DNA from: Sphaerisporangium viridialbum
Lineage (GTDB): Bacteria; Actinomycetota; Actinomycetes; Streptosporangiales; Streptosporangiaceae
Direction of reading: 5' to 3'
NCBI RefSeq assembly: GCF_049674955.1
Contig: NZ_CP187232.1
Location: 3,100,001-3,164,000 of the forward strand
DNA: 64,000 nt
Shown here: positions 33,231 to 41,788 of the stretch, in pieces
Position numbering within the stretch: position 1 is the first letter of the stretch
Layout: each line of letters begins with the position of its first letter
Notes under the pieces: model-generated
What the model saw: only the letters and a program-made list of their open reading frames with translations
Database searches by the model: none
Told to the model about the DNA's origin: nothing
Program-made: the position numbers and the translations under genes

Positions 33231-35533
33231 CCGTGGACGTCGAACGGCCCCCGGCCGCCGGGGGACGGCACCGTCCCGCCGGGCGTGGCCGCCTCGCCCG
33301 GGTGGTGCTCGGCCGCCCGGAGGATCCCCGCTGGGCGCGGCCCGCGCTGCTCGGTGTGCTCGCGCTCGCGGCGGTGCTCTACACCTGGGCGCTCGGCCGC
33401 AACGGGTACGCCAACGACTACTACTCCGCCGCCATCCTGTCGGGCACCCGGAGCTGGAAGGCGTTCTTCTTCGGCGCGGTCGACGCGGGGTCGTTCATCA
33501 CCGTCGACAAGCCGCCGTTCGCGCTGTGGGTGATGGGGCTGTCGGCGCGGATCTTCGGCTTCGGCACCTGGAGCATGCTGCTGCCGCAGGCCCTGGCGGG
33601 GGTCGGGTCCGTCGCCCTCGTCCACTCGGCCGTACGCCGCGCCTTCGGCGGGACGGGTGTGTCCGACGGCTCCGTGTCCGGCGGGACGGGTGTGCCCGAC
33701 GGTGACGGGCGCGCGGTGGGCGAGACCCCGCGCCATGACGTACGGCCCGCGCCCGGCGGGGTGTGGGGGCACGTGGCGGGGCTGGTCGCGGCGCTGGTGA
33801 TGACGCTGACGCCGATCACCGTGGCGATCAACAGGGACAACAACCCCGACACCATCCTCGTGCTGCTCCTGGTCGCGGCGGCCTGGTTCTGCGCCGAGGC
33901 GATCAGGACCGGGCGGACGCGGACCCTGGTGCTCTGCGGCCTGCTCGTCGGCATGGCCTTCACCACCAAGATGCTGCAGGCCTACCTGGTGCTCCCCGCG
34001 TTCGCCCTGGTCTACCTGTACGCCGCGCCCGGCAGGATCCTGGCACGCCTCGCCCGCCTGCTGGTCGCGGGCGCCGTCCTGGTGGCGTCCAGTGCCTGGT
34101 GGATGGTCGTCGTCGACCTGTGGCCCGCCGCCGACCGGCCGTACATCGGCGGCAGCACGGACAACACGGTGTGGGACCTGGTCATCGGCTACAACGGCCT
34201 CGGCCGGATCTTCGGCGGCGAGGGGGCGGCCGGGCGAGGCGGCGGTGGTGGCGGCTTCGGCGGGGCGTCTGGCGCGGGACGGCTGTTCAACGACGTCATG
34301 GCCGGTCAGATCTCGTGGCTGATCCCCTTCGCCGCACTCGCGCTGGTCGCCGGGCTCGTGCTCACGAGCCGTCGTTCCAGCAGGAAGCCGGCTCTCACGG
34401 GTGACCGCTCCGGCCCCGTCCTTATAGATCACCGCTCCGGTCCTGTCGTCACGGGTGATGGGTCGGGCCACGTCCGTACCGATGACCGCTCCGGTCGCGG
34501 TCTCGGGCGGTTCCTCCCGGAGCGCCGTTCCGGGCTGCGGGCGGCCCTGCTCCTCTGGGGTGGATGGCTGGTGGTCCACTACGCCGTCTTCAGCTTCTCG
34601 GCAGGGACCTTCCACCCGTACTACTCCACGGCGCTCGCCCCCGCCGTGTCCGCTCTGGCCGGGCTCGGTGGAGTGCTGATGTGGCAGGCGTACCTGCGGA
34701 CGCGCGCGTGGGCCTGGGTGCTGCCGCTGGGCATCGCGGTCACCGGCGCCTGGGCGTTCGCCGTGCTCCGCCGTACTCCCGAGTGGGCCCCGTGGCTCGC
34801 GTACGCCGTCGCCGGCCTGTGCGCGGTCGCGGCGATCGGGCTGCTCGTCCTGCGGCTCGGCGGGCGGGGGAGGGCACGGCTCGCCGCCGTCGCCCTGGTC
34901 CTCGGCCTCGCGGGAGGTCTCGCGGGCCCCACCGCGTACGCGCTGACCCCGCTGTCCTCGGCCGTGAACGGCACCAACCCCACGGCTGGACCGGCGGGAA
35001 GCGGCGGGTTCGGCGGCATGGGGGGCTCTGGAGGACCTCCCGGGATGCGCGGCCGGGCTCCCGGCTCCCTGGGCAACCCGCCGGCCGGCGCCCAGCGGCC
35101 CTCCGGGACGGCCGTGCCTCCGGGCGCGCCTTCTGGTACGGGGAGGCGGGCACCAGGCGGCTTCGGCGGCGGCCGGGGCGGGGACGTCAGCGCCGCGATG
35201 ATCTCCTACCTGGAGAGGAACCGGGGCGGCGCCACCTGGCTGCTCGCGGTCAGCAGCGCCCAGAGCGCCTCGTCGATCATCCTGTCCACCGGCGGCGAGC
35301 CGGTCATCGCGATGGGCGGCTTCACCGGAAGCGACGCCGCCATGACCGTGGCCAAGCTGCGGGAGTACGTCAGCAGCGGGCGGCTGAAGTACCTCATGCT
35401 CGGCGGGGGCATGGGCGGTCCCGAGCGAGGAAACGACGAGGTCACCGCGTGGGTGAAGGCCAACGGGACCCTCGTGGACCCCACCGAGTACGGGGGATCG
35501 GACACCGCCCAGTCGCTCTACAAGCTCGGCTGA
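33227..35533 (+). CDS. GT39-family membrane glycosyltransferase (YkcB/ArnT-like)
   Basis: 768 residues, about 12 membrane spans. The N-terminal region has the family features NDYYSAAILSGTRSWKAFFF (acidic residue in the first loop) and SFITVDKPPFALWVMGLSAR. It transfers a sugar from a polyprenyl phosphate to an envelope acceptor outside the membrane. Two low-complexity inserts stand out: an approximately 55-residue hydrophilic loop of DRSGPV-like repeats near residue 390, and a Gly/Pro-rich stretch near 590-650 before a soluble C-terminal domain (SYLERNRGGATWLLAVSSAQ). AAGGAGGG precedes ATG 33227, which overlaps the previous stop. Confidence 0.87.
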   Translation: MTVDVERPPAAGGRHRPAGRGRLARVVLGRPEDPRWARPALLGVLALAAVLYTWALGRNGYANDYYSAAILSGTRSWKAFFFGAVDAGSFITVDKPPFALWVMGLSARIFGFGTWSMLLPQALAGVGSVALVHSAVRRAFGGTGVSDGSVSGGTGVPDGDGRAVGETPRHDVRPAPGGVWGHVAGLVAALVMTLTPITVAINRDNNPDTILVLLLVAAAWFCAEAIRTGRTRTLVLCGLLVGMAFTTKMLQAYLVLPAFALVYLYAAPGRILARLARLLVAGAVLVASSAWWMVVVDLWPAADRPYIGGSTDNTVWDLVIGYNGLGRIFGGEGAAGRGGGGGGFGGASGAGRLFNDVMAGQISWLIPFAALALVAGLVLTSRRSSRKPALTGDRSGPVLIDHRSGPVVTGDGSGHVRTDDRSGRGLGRFLPERRSGLRAALLLWGGWLVVHYAVFSFSAGTFHPYYSTALAPAVSALAGLGGVLMWQAYLRTRAWAWVLPLGIAVTGAWAFAVLRRTPEWAPWLAYAVAGLCAVAAIGLLVLRLGGRGRARLAAVALVLGLAGGLAGPTAYALTPLSSAVNGTNPTAGPAGSGGFGGMGGSGGPPGMRGRAPGSLGNPPAGAQRPSGTAVPPGAPSGTGRRAPGGFGGGRGGDVSAAMISYLERNRGGATWLLAVSSAQSASSIILSTGGEPVIAMGGFTGSDAAMTVAKLREYVSSGRLKYLMLGGGMGGPERGNDEVTAWVKANGTLVDPTEYGGSDTAQSLYKLG

Positions 35534-35616
35534 ACGGTGTGGCCGGGTGGAGCCGCATTGTCGCCGCGATAGGGGGTAGGAGGGCAGGTCTACAGCGAAC
35601 GGAAGGATGATCAAGC

Positions 35617-36033
35617 GTGGACCAGCACAGTTTCATCGCCCTCCTCAACGAGGACCTGGAGAGCGAGTACCGCTCGATCGTGCAGTACGCGCAGCACACC
35701 GCCACGGTCAAGGGGCCCGAGTACCAGAGCATCATCGAGGAGCTCAAGGCCCACCTGGGCCAGGAGCTGGAGCACGCGACGACGCTGGCCGGGCAGATCG
35801 CGTTCCTCGGCGGCATCCCGTCCGTCTCGGTGCCCGAGATCCCGAGCGTGCCCGACGGCGCCGCCGCGCTCCAGCTCGACCTGGAGCTCGAAGAGGCCCA
35901 GCTCCAGCGCTACCGCGAGCGGGTCAGCCAGGCCGTGGAGCTGGGGCTCCCGGACGTCGCCGAGGCCCTGCGCCCCCTGCTCCAGCAGACCCAGGACCAC
36001 GTCATGGACCTCCAGGGCGCCCTCGGCAAGTAG
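35617..36033 (+). CDS. Ferritin-like domain protein (bacterioferritin/Dps-like)
   Basis: 138 residues forming a four-helix bundle. Putative iron ligands: Glu in LLNEDLESEYRSIVQYAQH, Glu and His in GQELEHATTLAGQI, and later Glu residues in ELEEAQLQRYRERV. It could store iron or bind a di-iron centre for peroxide detoxification. It is shorter than true bacterioferritin (about 158) and lacks an obvious haem-ligand Met. GTG 35617 has GGAAGGA about 10 nt upstream. It stands alone and converges on the 233-residue gene. Confidence 0.8.
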   Translation: MDQHSFIALLNEDLESEYRSIVQYAQHTATVKGPEYQSIIEELKAHLGQELEHATTLAGQIAFLGGIPSVSVPEIPSVPDGAAALQLDLELEEAQLQRYRERVSQAVELGLPDVAEALRPLLQQTQDHVMDLQGALGK

Positions 36034-36066
36034 GGATCAACCGGCTGAAGTCCTCGCCCGGCCGCG

Positions 36067-36114
36067 CCGCCCACCCAGGCCGTCCTCCCCGCCGGGAACG
36101 AGAAGGGTGGGCGG
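36067..36114. terminator. Bidirectional hairpin between convergent genes
   Basis: A perfect 10-bp stem CCGCCCACCC / GGGTGGGCGG with a 28-nt loop lies between the ferritin-like gene (ends 36033) and the converging gene (ends 36176). Confidence 0.45.
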
Positions 36115-36175
36115 AGGGCCACGGCGCCACAGGGGATAGGGAACCGGTCCGTTCGAGGTCCCTGGGAGTGGTCCG

Positions 36176-36877
36176 CTAGCGGTGTTCGATGGTGAGCCGG
36201 CCCACCGGTGCCACCGTGTGCATGCCGGTGCCCGTGCCGCCGCATCGCCAGATGGCCGTCCCGCGCTCCGACCCCGCGTACAGGCCCAGGCGGTGCTCGG
36301 GACAGGTGGGCCAGGCGGCCCAGATCATCTCCATGACGACCTCCTGGGTGGCGTCGGCGACGCTCACGAGCGCGTCCAGGTCGTCCGCTCCGACGCCGGG
36401 CGGGATGCCGTTGCCCTGGAAGGCGTTCCTGAACTCCACCCGGGCGTGGCCGCCGATGTCCCAGTCGGGGACGGTCAGCCGTAGCGGCCCGGAGATCCCC
36501 GTGGCGCGGACGTCGCGTTCCACCACGAGTAGCGCCTGCGCGAGCGTCGCCCACAGGCCCGGTTCGTCGTCGAAGGACGGCTGGTAGTTGATCTCCTGGA
36601 GGAGCCGGCGCCCCAGCCGGGCCACGTCCTCGGGCGTCAGCTCCGCGGTGGGGCGCTCGAGGAGTTCCCTTACGGCCGGGCTCGACCGGCCGATTTCCTC
36701 CAGCAGGCAGGCCAGCTCGATCACGTCGCCAGGCCGCGGACCCAGGCCCTCCCCGCGCCGCGCGGGATCGGCGCTCAGGTCGTCGTCGCGCAACGCCGTG
36801 TAGATCACGCCGCCCAGTTCCTTGATGGCCCGCTCCATCTCCATGGCGGCCCGCTCCATCCGCTCTTGAGATCGCAC
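36176..36877 (-). CDS. Uncharacterised cytoplasmic protein
   Basis: 233 residues, not recognised. A helical N-terminal half (ERMERAAMEMERAIKELGG, DVIELACLLEEIGRSSPAVRELL) is followed by a domain with SGPLRLTVPDWDIGGHARVEF and a Cys/Gly-rich end (IWRCGGTGTGMHTVAP). No membrane span or signal peptide. Several in-frame ATG codons near the start leave the N-terminus uncertain by up to 12 residues. It is transcribed toward the ferritin-like gene and sits about 220 nt from the next gene on the same strand. Confidence 0.6.
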   Translation of the reverse strand: MRSQERMERAAMEMERAIKELGGVIYTALRDDDLSADPARRGEGLGPRPGDVIELACLLEEIGRSSPAVRELLERPTAELTPEDVARLGRRLLQEINYQPSFDDEPGLWATLAQALLVVERDVRATGISGPLRLTVPDWDIGGHARVEFRNAFQGNGIPPGVGADDLDALVSVADATQEVVMEMIWAAWPTCPEHRLGLYAGSERGTAIWRCGGTGTGMHTVAPVGRLTIEHR

Positions 36878-36970
36878 ACCGCAGTGTCACCCGCCGCAGG
36901 CACCGTGGCCAACCGGATTTCCTGCCACCGGGCCGTTCCCCGGCCGACGGATCCGCCCCGCAAGAGCCGG

Positions 36971-37160
36971 GCATCGTCGAGTTCGGATCAGAGCCTGACC
37001 GCGGAGAGGGGCATCGTCAGGTTCGAATCAGGGCGTCGGAGTGGGCTTCGTCAGGTTCGGATCAGGGCGTCGGAGTGGGGCGTCGTCCGTCCGGGTCAGG
37101 GCGTCGGAGTGGGGCGTCGTCCGTCCGGGTCAGGGCGTCGTCCGGTCTGGATCAGGGCGT
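36971..37160. repeat. Degenerate 34-bp direct repeats at the end of the acyl-CoA synthetase gene
   Basis: Five to six copies of a unit of about 33-37 bp with core GGATCAGGGCGTCGGAGTGG and GCGTCGTCCGTCCG. The two copies nearest the gene are almost identical and the outer ones have diverged. The gene stop (37096-37098) lies inside, so the repeats encode its last residues (GRRPDPDGRRPTPTP). Confidence 0.8.
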
Positions 37161-39468
37161 CCACCGCGGTCGCGCCCTCCGGGGTGGCGATCACCGGGTT
37201 CAGCTCCACCAGGGTGAGGTTCTTCGCGAGGGCCAGGTCGCCGGTCCGGGACGCGAGCTCTCCGAGCGCCGCCAGGTCGACCGGGGGGCGTCCGCGCGCA
37301 CCGGTCAGCAGCGACGCCCCGCGCAGCCGTCCCAGGGCCTCCACCACCCTGCGGGGAGTAGCGGGAAGGGGCAGCAGGACGACGTCGTCCAGCACCTCCA
37401 CCCACGTCCCGCCCAGGGCGAGGACCAGGACCGGCACGACCCCGTCCCGCCGGACCGCGACCAGCAGTTCCACCCCCTGCGCCACCATCTCCTCGACGAG
37501 CACGGCCATGCCGGGCGCGGCCCGCTCAGCGGCGACGGTGGTGCCGGGTGGGGTCTGTTCGGGGGTGATGGTGGTGCCGGGTGGGGTCTGTTCGGGGGTG
37601 ATGGTGGTGCCGGGTGGGGTCTGTTCGGGGGTGATGGTGGTGCCGGGTGCGGCTGCCGGCGAGGCCAGGAGCGTGGTGACTCCCTGCCGCACCGCCTCCG
37701 CGCCACTGACTCCGAGAAGGAGCGCTCCGAGGTCGGTCTTGTGCCGCAGGTGCCTGCCGCTGAGCTTCAGCGCGACCGCCGTGCCGAGCGTGGCGGACGC
37801 CTCGACGGCCTCCTCGGGCGTGTGAACCACGAAGCCCGCCGGGACGGGGATCCCGTGCTCGCTCAGCAGCGCCTTGGCCTCATGCTCGGCGAGCCAGCCA
37901 GCCTCGTCTCTGCCGTCGGTGCCGTCAGTGTGATCACCGCCGTCAGTGACGTCAGTACGGTCGGTGCGGAGTGTGCCGTCCGTGTCGTAGGGGTCGCGGG
38001 CGCGGGGGCTCGTCCGGGCGGCGGAGGCGATCTCGCGCAACCGGTCGCCGTCGCCGATGGGGGTGAGGAGCGCTCCGGCGCACACGATGCCCTCGGACAA
38101 GCCGGAGACCGGGATGATCCCGTGGTCGGCCAAGCGCTCGGCCGTCTCCTCCGGCATGAGCTCCGGCAGCGTCGAGGCGACGATCACGCGACCTTCGAGT
38201 CTTGAGGCCGCCTCGATGACGCCCGCGAGCGCTCCGTCCCACTCCACCGCCGCGTCGTCGCTCATCCGCGCAGGCCGGTCGTAGTAGACGAGCACCGGCC
38301 CGAGCGCCTCGTCGGCCGCCGCGACCGTGATGAGGCCGGCGGTACGCCGCGTGTCCCCGAAGATCACCGCCGTGTAGTCGAGCGGGTTGCCCGGGGTCGC
38401 CGTCGGGGGCAGCACGGGGAGGAGCGCGGACCGCGTAGGCGGGGACAGCGGCGGCAGGGGCACTCCGAGGCGCGCGGCCTCGTCCGCGCCGACCGCCGCG
38501 TCACCCCCCGAGCACGTCACGATCAGCACGCCCTTCCCGTTCCGCGTGCCCTTCCCGTTTCGGTCGCCGTTCGGGCGGGTGGGGCGGGAGCCGTATGCGA
38601 GGGTCTTGGCTAGTTCGAGGAGCTCGTGCGGGTTGCGGGCCCAGGCGCCCCCGGCCTCCTCGATCAGGGCCCTCAGCACCCGCGCGTCCCCGGCCACCGC
38701 CCCGGTGTGCGCGGCGGCGGCGGAGGCGCCGAGCTCGCTCGTGCCCGCCTTGAGGACGGCCACGCCGATGCCGGCGTCCGCGCAGGTGGCCAGCGCACCG
38801 GCGAGGCGGGCGCCGTCGCCCTCGTCCTCCAGGTAGAGCGCGACCGACCGGACGCCGCCGGTCTCGGCGAGGGCGGCGAGGTAACCGGCGGCATCGACCA
38901 CCGCCTGGTTGCCGCACGACACGACCGTGTGCAGCCGGAGGGCGCGGGTGCTGAGCAGGGCGTTGACGGCGACGTTCCCGCTCTGGGAGATCAGGGCGAT
39001 CGGTCCGGCGCGCCGGGGCGTGTAGGCGTCGCCCCACAAAGGCGCCCGTCCCGCGACCGCGACGATCCCGTTGCCGTTCGGGCCGCACACCGGCATGTCG
39101 TACGCCGCTGCCGCCGCCGCCAGCGCGCCCTCCAGCGACCGGCCCGCGCCGCCGGGCACCTCTGCGAAGCCCGCCGCGAACACGACGGCTCCGCCGCACC
39201 CGTGCTCTCCGGCCTCGGCGACCAGCGCGGGAACGGTCGCGGCCGGGGTCGCGATGACGACGGCGTCCGGCACGACCGGCAGGTCCCTGATCCTCGGGTA
39301 GCAGCGCACGCCGTGCACCTCGCCGGCGGTCGGGTGGACCCCGAAAACGGGGCCGGGAAAGCCGGCGGCGACGAGGTTGGCCACGGCGAGGTTGCCATAC
39401 GAACCGGGGCGGGTGGAGGCCCCGACGACGGCGACGGACTCGGGGGCCAGCAGGCGCGTCAGCTTCAC
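37096..39468 (-). CDS. Acyl-CoA synthetase, ADP-forming type (CoA-binding plus ATP-grasp)
   Basis: 790 residues. CoA-binding domain at the start (ESVAVVGASTRPGSYG; FGVHPTAGEVHGVRCYP), succinyl-CoA-synthetase-like domain with ISQSGNVAVNALLSTRAL and VTCSGGDAAVGADEAARLG, then an ATP-grasp domain from about 520 (SEHGIPVPAGFVV, VALKLSGRHLRHKTDLG). This family joins acids and CoA using ATP. The ATP-grasp domain is interrupted near 605-640 by a repeat, three copies of PGTTITPEQTP, and an Asp/Thr-rich linker sits near 495-515. GTG 39468 lies 12 nt from a TetR-type palindrome. It is divergent from a TetR gene, followed by an acyl-CoA dehydrogenase, suggesting joint use of an acid substrate. Confidence 0.85.
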   Translation of the reverse strand: MKLTRLLAPESVAVVGASTRPGSYGNLAVANLVAAGFPGPVFGVHPTAGEVHGVRCYPRIRDLPVVPDAVVIATPAATVPALVAEAGEHGCGGAVVFAAGFAEVPGGAGRSLEGALAAAAAAYDMPVCGPNGNGIVAVAGRAPLWGDAYTPRRAGPIALISQSGNVAVNALLSTRALRLHTVVSCGNQAVVDAAGYLAALAETGGVRSVALYLEDEGDGARLAGALATCADAGIGVAVLKAGTSELGASAAAAHTGAVAGDARVLRALIEEAGGAWARNPHELLELAKTLAYGSRPTRPNGDRNGKGTRNGKGVLIVTCSGGDAAVGADEAARLGVPLPPLSPPTRSALLPVLPPTATPGNPLDYTAVIFGDTRRTAGLITVAAADEALGPVLVYYDRPARMSDDAAVEWDGALAGVIEAASRLEGRVIVASTLPELMPEETAERLADHGIIPVSGLSEGIVCAGALLTPIGDGDRLREIASAARTSPRARDPYDTDGTLRTDRTDVTDGGDHTDGTDGRDEAGWLAEHEAKALLSEHGIPVPAGFVVHTPEEAVEASATLGTAVALKLSGRHLRHKTDLGALLLGVSGAEAVRQGVTTLLASPAAAPGTTITPEQTPPGTTITPEQTPPGTTITPEQTPPGTTVAAERAAPGMAVLVEEMVAQGVELLVAVRRDGVVPVLVLALGGTWVEVLDDVVLLPLPATPRRVVEALGRLRGASLLTGARGRPPVDLAALGELASRTGDLALAKNLTLVELNPVIATPEGATAVDALIQTGRRPDPDGRRPTPTP
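37537..37649. repeat. In-frame 33-bp tandem repeat inside the ATP-grasp domain
   Basis: Three full and one partial copies of a 33-bp unit (starts 37537, 37570, 37603, 37636) encode repeated PGTTITPEQTP. The copies are identical, pointing to recent expansion. As a multiple of three it changes length without breaking the gene. Confidence 0.9.
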
Positions 39469-39480
39469 ACCATCAGAGAC

Positions 39481-39498
39481 TGACTGGCTGGCCAGTCA
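39481..39498. promoter_or_regulatory. TetR-type operator next to the acyl-CoA synthetase start
   Basis: TGACTGGCTGGCCAGTCA has perfect 8-bp arms. It begins 12 bp upstream of GTG 39468. Same 18-bp spacing and arms as the sites at 40497 and 52138. Confidence 0.7.
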
Positions 39499-39599
39499 AA
39501 CGTCAACCCCCTGCCGCGCCGTGCGCGGCAAGCAGGAGCGTCAGCTTCAAGCCCCCCGTGCCACGCGCGCGGCGTGGAGGCCGGCAGGGAACACCGGCC

Positions 39600-39617
39600 T
39601 GACTGAACCGCCAGTAA
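39600..39617. promoter_or_regulatory. Weaker copy of the operator upstream of tetR
   Basis: TGACTGAACCGCCAGTAA keeps 12 of the 14 arm bases of TGACTGG-N4-CCAGTCA. It lies 39 bp before GTG 39657 of the TetR gene, suggesting autoregulation. Confidence 0.5.
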
Positions 39618-39656
39618 GCAGCGGGAAGGCCGGGGCGCTCGGGTAGGATTCAGGCC

Positions 39657-40307
39657 GTGCGCAGTGCTGAGGGTACAGCCGAGGGGACACGCGGGAGCCG
39701 GGCCGACCAGGCGGATCATCGCCGGGCCGAGTTGCTGGAGGCCGCGCGGCGGGTGGTGCTTGAGCGAGGCATCTCCAGCACCAGGGTCGCCGACATCGCC
39801 AAGGCGACGAACGTCAGTGGCGGGCTGATCCACTATCACTTCGCCACCAAGGACGAGCTGATCACGGCGATGCTCCGGACGACCATCGACACCGAGGTCG
39901 CCAAACTCAAGGAGCTGGTGCGAGGCTCCGGCCCCGCCGTCGACCGTCTCGACCGGGTCCTCCGCTTCTACATCCCGCGATCGCGCACCGACCAGAGCTG
40001 GATCCTCTGGATCGACGCCTTCGCGGCCGGCCTGCGCGAGGCCGTCGTCCAGCACATCCTGCTGGAGCTGGAGACGGCGTGGATCGGCTCGGTCGAGCAG
40101 GTCATCCAGGCCGGGGTCGACTCGGGCGAGTTCACCTGCGACGACCCGCACGGCGCCGCCGAGCGCCTCGACAGCATGCTCGACGGGCTGATCATCCGCT
40201 ACACGCTGCACCCCTCCGTGCTGTCGCGCAAGCGGCTGCTTGAGCACGCGCGCATCGCCGCCGCCCGCGAGGTCGGCGTCGACCGCTCCGCCTTCCCCGG
40301 CTCCTAG
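39657..40307 (+). CDS. TetR-family regulator
   Basis: 216 residues. DNA-binding domain about 22-70: RAELLEAARRVVLERGIS, VADIAKATNVSGGLIHYHFATKDELI (recognition helix GGLIHYHF). The C-terminal part resembles the BetI-type effector domain (WIDAFAAGLREAV). A -10-like TAGGAT (39644-39649) lies so close to GTG 39657 that the mRNA may be leaderless. It is flanked by copies of an 18-bp palindrome on both sides, so I infer control of itself, the divergent acyl-CoA synthetase and the downstream dehydrogenase. A further copy at 52138 suggests a distant target. Confidence 0.87.
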   Translation: MRSAEGTAEGTRGSRADQADHRRAELLEAARRVVLERGISSTRVADIAKATNVSGGLIHYHFATKDELITAMLRTTIDTEVAKLKELVRGSGPAVDRLDRVLRFYIPRSRTDQSWILWIDAFAAGLREAVVQHILLELETAWIGSVEQVIQAGVDSGEFTCDDPHGAAERLDSMLDGLIIRYTLHPSVLSRKRLLEHARIAAAREVGVDRSAFPGS

Positions 40308-40495
40308 CGAAGCGGCGGGCCGAGCACGGGGCCCGGCCCGTCGAATCGTCCCTCTGCTGGATGAGTGCCGGTCCGCCCCGGTGATGACTTCCGGCGCCTC
40401 AACGGATGATCATGGCAATGCCGGGCCTAAGGGAGGCGCGGGCCGGCCTGTCCCTTGTCGCGTGGCCGCTATTGACAGCGGGCGGTTCCGGTGAG

Positions 40496-40523
40496 TTGAC
40501 TGGGTGACCAGTCAGGGTAGAGC
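40496..40523 (+). promoter_or_regulatory. Promoter and operator of the acyl-CoA dehydrogenase gene
   Basis: The palindrome TGACTGGGTGACCAGTCA (40497-40514) overlaps a -35-like TTGACT (40496-40501). A -10-like TAGAGC (40518-40523) follows at 16 bp. A repressor on the palindrome would cover the -35 box of the gene starting at 40539. Confidence 0.6.
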
Positions 40524-40538
40524 GATCCGGGTGGTGAC

Positions 40539-41708
40539 ATGACGTCGCTGGTACGGCTCACGCCGCAGCAGGCCGAGCTCCAGGAACGGGCGAGGCGGTT
40601 CGTCGACGAGGAGCTGGTCCCGCATGAGGAGGCCGCCGAGCGCGCGGGCGGCCGGCTGCCCGGGGATGTGGTGGACGGCATCGTCAAGGCCGCGATCGCC
40701 GCGCGCCTGCACGGCGGCCGGCACGCACCCGAGCACGGCGGGCAGGGGTGGTCCACCGTCGACTACGTCGTGGCGCACGAGCAGCTCGGCCGTAACACCA
40801 ACGGCCTGTGGTGGTGGGTGCCCGACGCCTACAACGTGCTCGCCGCCGGCACGCCCGAGCAGGTCGACCGCTACCTCCGGCCCGCGCTGCGGGGGGAGGG
40901 ATGGATCTCATACGCCGTGACCGAGGAGCACGCCGGTTCCGACCCCTCGGGCATCCGCACGACCGCCACGCCCGACGGCGCGGGCGGCTGGCTCCTCGAC
41001 GGCGAGAAGTGGTTCGTGACCAGCGGGGACGTCGCCGCCGCGCACATCGTCGTGGCCATTTGTGAGGGGTACGGGCCCACGTTGTTCATCGTGGACGCCG
41101 ATGCCGAGGGCCTGGAGTTCGTCGACGAGCCCCCGTTCACCCACACCTTCCCGCATGGGCATCCGACGCTGCGCTTAACCGGCGTGCGGGTGGGGCCCGA
41201 GGCCGTGCTCGGCGAGCCGGGTGCGGCCGAGGCGCTCCAGCAGGGCTGGTTCGTGGAGGAGCGGCTCGGCATCGCCGCGCACTGCGTGGCCGCCATGGGC
41301 CGCCTGCTGGAGGAGGCGGTCGCGTGGGCGGCGGCCCGCGAGCAGGGCGGCGCGCGGCTCATCGACCACCAGGGCGTGGCGTTCCCGCTCGCCGACTCGG
41401 CCGCCGACGCCGCCGCCGCGAGGCTGCTGGTCTACGAGGTCGCCCAGCTCGCCGACTCCGGCGCCGACCGCAAGATCGTGCACGCGAAGGCGTCCCTGGC
41501 GAAGCTGTTCGCCAGCGAGGCGGCCTACCGCTGTGCCGACCGGGCCGTGCAGACCTTCGGCGGGCGAGGCTACATGCGCACCAACGTCGCCGAGCGGTTC
41601 CTGCGCGAGCTGCGGGTCGACCGCATCTGGGAGGGCACCAGTGAGATCCAGCGCCTGATCGTGTCCCGCTCCCTGGTACGCCGGGGCGTCCGCACCGTGA
41701 TCGCCTGA
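40539..41708 (+). CDS. Acyl-CoA dehydrogenase
   Basis: 389 residues. Family stretches: YAVTEEHAGSDPSGIRTTAT (flavin and substrate site), WLLDGEKWFVTSGD, AVQTFGGRGYMRTN and RIWEGTSEIQRLIVSRSL with the catalytic Glu of WEGTSE. It oxidises an acyl-CoA to the enoyl-CoA. Controlled by a promoter carrying the TGACTGG-N4-CCAGTCA palindrome, next to the TetR gene. With the divergent acyl-CoA synthetase it could activate and then oxidise the same acid. The chain length cannot be told from the sequence. Confidence 0.9.
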   Translation: MTSLVRLTPQQAELQERARRFVDEELVPHEEAAERAGGRLPGDVVDGIVKAAIAARLHGGRHAPEHGGQGWSTVDYVVAHEQLGRNTNGLWWWVPDAYNVLAAGTPEQVDRYLRPALRGEGWISYAVTEEHAGSDPSGIRTTATPDGAGGWLLDGEKWFVTSGDVAAAHIVVAICEGYGPTLFIVDADAEGLEFVDEPPFTHTFPHGHPTLRLTGVRVGPEAVLGEPGAAEALQQGWFVEERLGIAAHCVAAMGRLLEEAVAWAAAREQGGARLIDHQGVAFPLADSAADAAAARLLVYEVAQLADSGADRKIVHAKASLAKLFASEAAYRCADRAVQTFGGRGYMRTNVAERFLRELRVDRIWEGTSEIQRLIVSRSLVRRGVRTVIA

Positions 41709-41788
41709 CGTTCCCCCCGCAACCGGAGGTCGCGGCTCGCGGCGCTCTTCGGCCCGGCCGGTCGGCGTGAAGGGGGACAATCGAGGTC

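Noticed and set aside
36971..37160. CRISPR-like array of 34-bp units
   Set aside because: Units are contiguous and diverging, with no unique spacers.
37537..37649. CRISPR-like array
   Set aside because: The 33-bp copies are adjacent without spacers and in frame with a gene.
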